Assembly: GCF_921293095.1 (NCBI RefSeq)
Contig: NC_060258.1
Span: forward strand, 5,332,001 to 5,396,000
Direction of reading: 5' to 3'
Length of the DNA stretch: 64,000 nt
Source of the DNA: Ischnura elegans
Taxonomy: Eukaryota > Arthropoda > Insecta > Odonata > Coenagrionidae
Shown here: in pieces, positions 63,574-64,000 of the stretch
Layout: the number at the start of each line of letters is the position of its first letter
Numbering within the stretch: position 1 is the stretch's first letter
Translations under genes and position numbers: made by a program
The notes under the pieces: generated by a model
Told to the model about the DNA's origin: nothing
Seen by the model: only the letters and a program-made list of their open reading frames with translations
Databases searched by the model: none

Positions 63574-63577
63574 TTAA

Positions 63578-64000
63578 CCCTTTCGAGATGGCGGAGTTTT
63601 CGTCTTAGCATGACTGCCGTACTGAGCCCCAAGAGACTCTTCTTTCTCGTGGTATGGAGCATTTTTGGAGGGTATTCCTTAAGAAGGGTGTCGATAAACC
63701 TTCTTTCGACCCCTCCCTGCTGGGACTCCGCATTATACCAGACTCCGAGAGTAGTTGTGCTCCCTCCTTTCCGGGTTTACGACCATACCTGCGGCATTGG
63801 TTCGCATTCAACTGATGTATTGTTCATATGTATTTGGCTCATGGATAATTGTTGCTTGCACGTTAATTGCAGACTTTGAATTGAATTCCTCATTTTTATC
63901 TGAGCATTGTCAACTTTTAAACTAAGTTCTAAGGCCATTATTAATGCATTTAATGCAGCAACAATTTCCATGTGGATGTTTATACAAAACTCGAGATATA
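63578..64000 (+). mobile_element. TTAA-flanked element, second copy, cut by the window end
   Basis: It follows TTAA (63574-63577), starts CCCTTTCGAGATGGCGGAG and matches 47301-47686 inverted, up to CTCGAGATATA at the window edge. The frames here are shadows. Confidence 0.6.

Overview
The window looks like repeat-dominated DNA from an arthropod nuclear genome, probably an insect. The sequence supports this in several ways: no operons or bacterial signals, AT-rich gene-poor DNA, splice-site-flanked small exons, CR1/jockey-type LINEs, Penelope-like, hAT, ISL2EU-type and foldback elements, and many nested 5'-truncated copies. I do not name a species. No intact conserved host gene was recognised. 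Many open frames here begin at TTG or GTG or lie inside repeats, so frame length alone was not taken as evidence of a gene.

1-32.3 kb is a transposon graveyard. It is built from two related LINE families, called A and B here. Both end in (TAGATG)n tails and share a structured 3' end. Family A has about twenty copies, two with long open reverse transcriptase frames (6658-8664 +, 15894-17789 +). Family B has one nearly complete copy (20223-23700 -), with an endonuclease/reverse transcriptase ORF and the end of an esterase-like ORF1. Between them lie two copies of a long foldback element (3577-5770, 18018-20222), several hAT-type MITEs, a segmental duplication (11285-15890 vs 24478-27460, with a third partial copy at 31318-32290) and an inverted duplication (9250-10930 vs 28745-30260).

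32.3-49 kb is lower in recognisable repeats. It holds a decayed ISL2EU-type DNA transposon (34702-38226, THAP/DDE transposase plus a YqaJ-type nuclease) sitting inside a LINE coding region. It also holds a tRNA-derived SINE head, LINE fragments, a MITE, a perfect 26-bp hairpin and a TTAA-flanked element.

49.3-62.7 kb carries the most unusual locus: tandemly amplified exons encoding a C2H2 zinc finger plus an unrecognised conserved module, followed by tiny phase-0 exons of 45, 51 and 75 bp that are themselves duplicated. A first, broken copy (49365-50910) is separated from a better preserved one (57990-61400, perhaps to 62660). The spacer contains an RT pseudogene, a ZBED/hAT transposase pseudogene, and a Penelope-like GIY-YIG fragment with a hammerhead-ribozyme-like motif. 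The last 400 bases are a second copy of the TTAA-flanked repeat.
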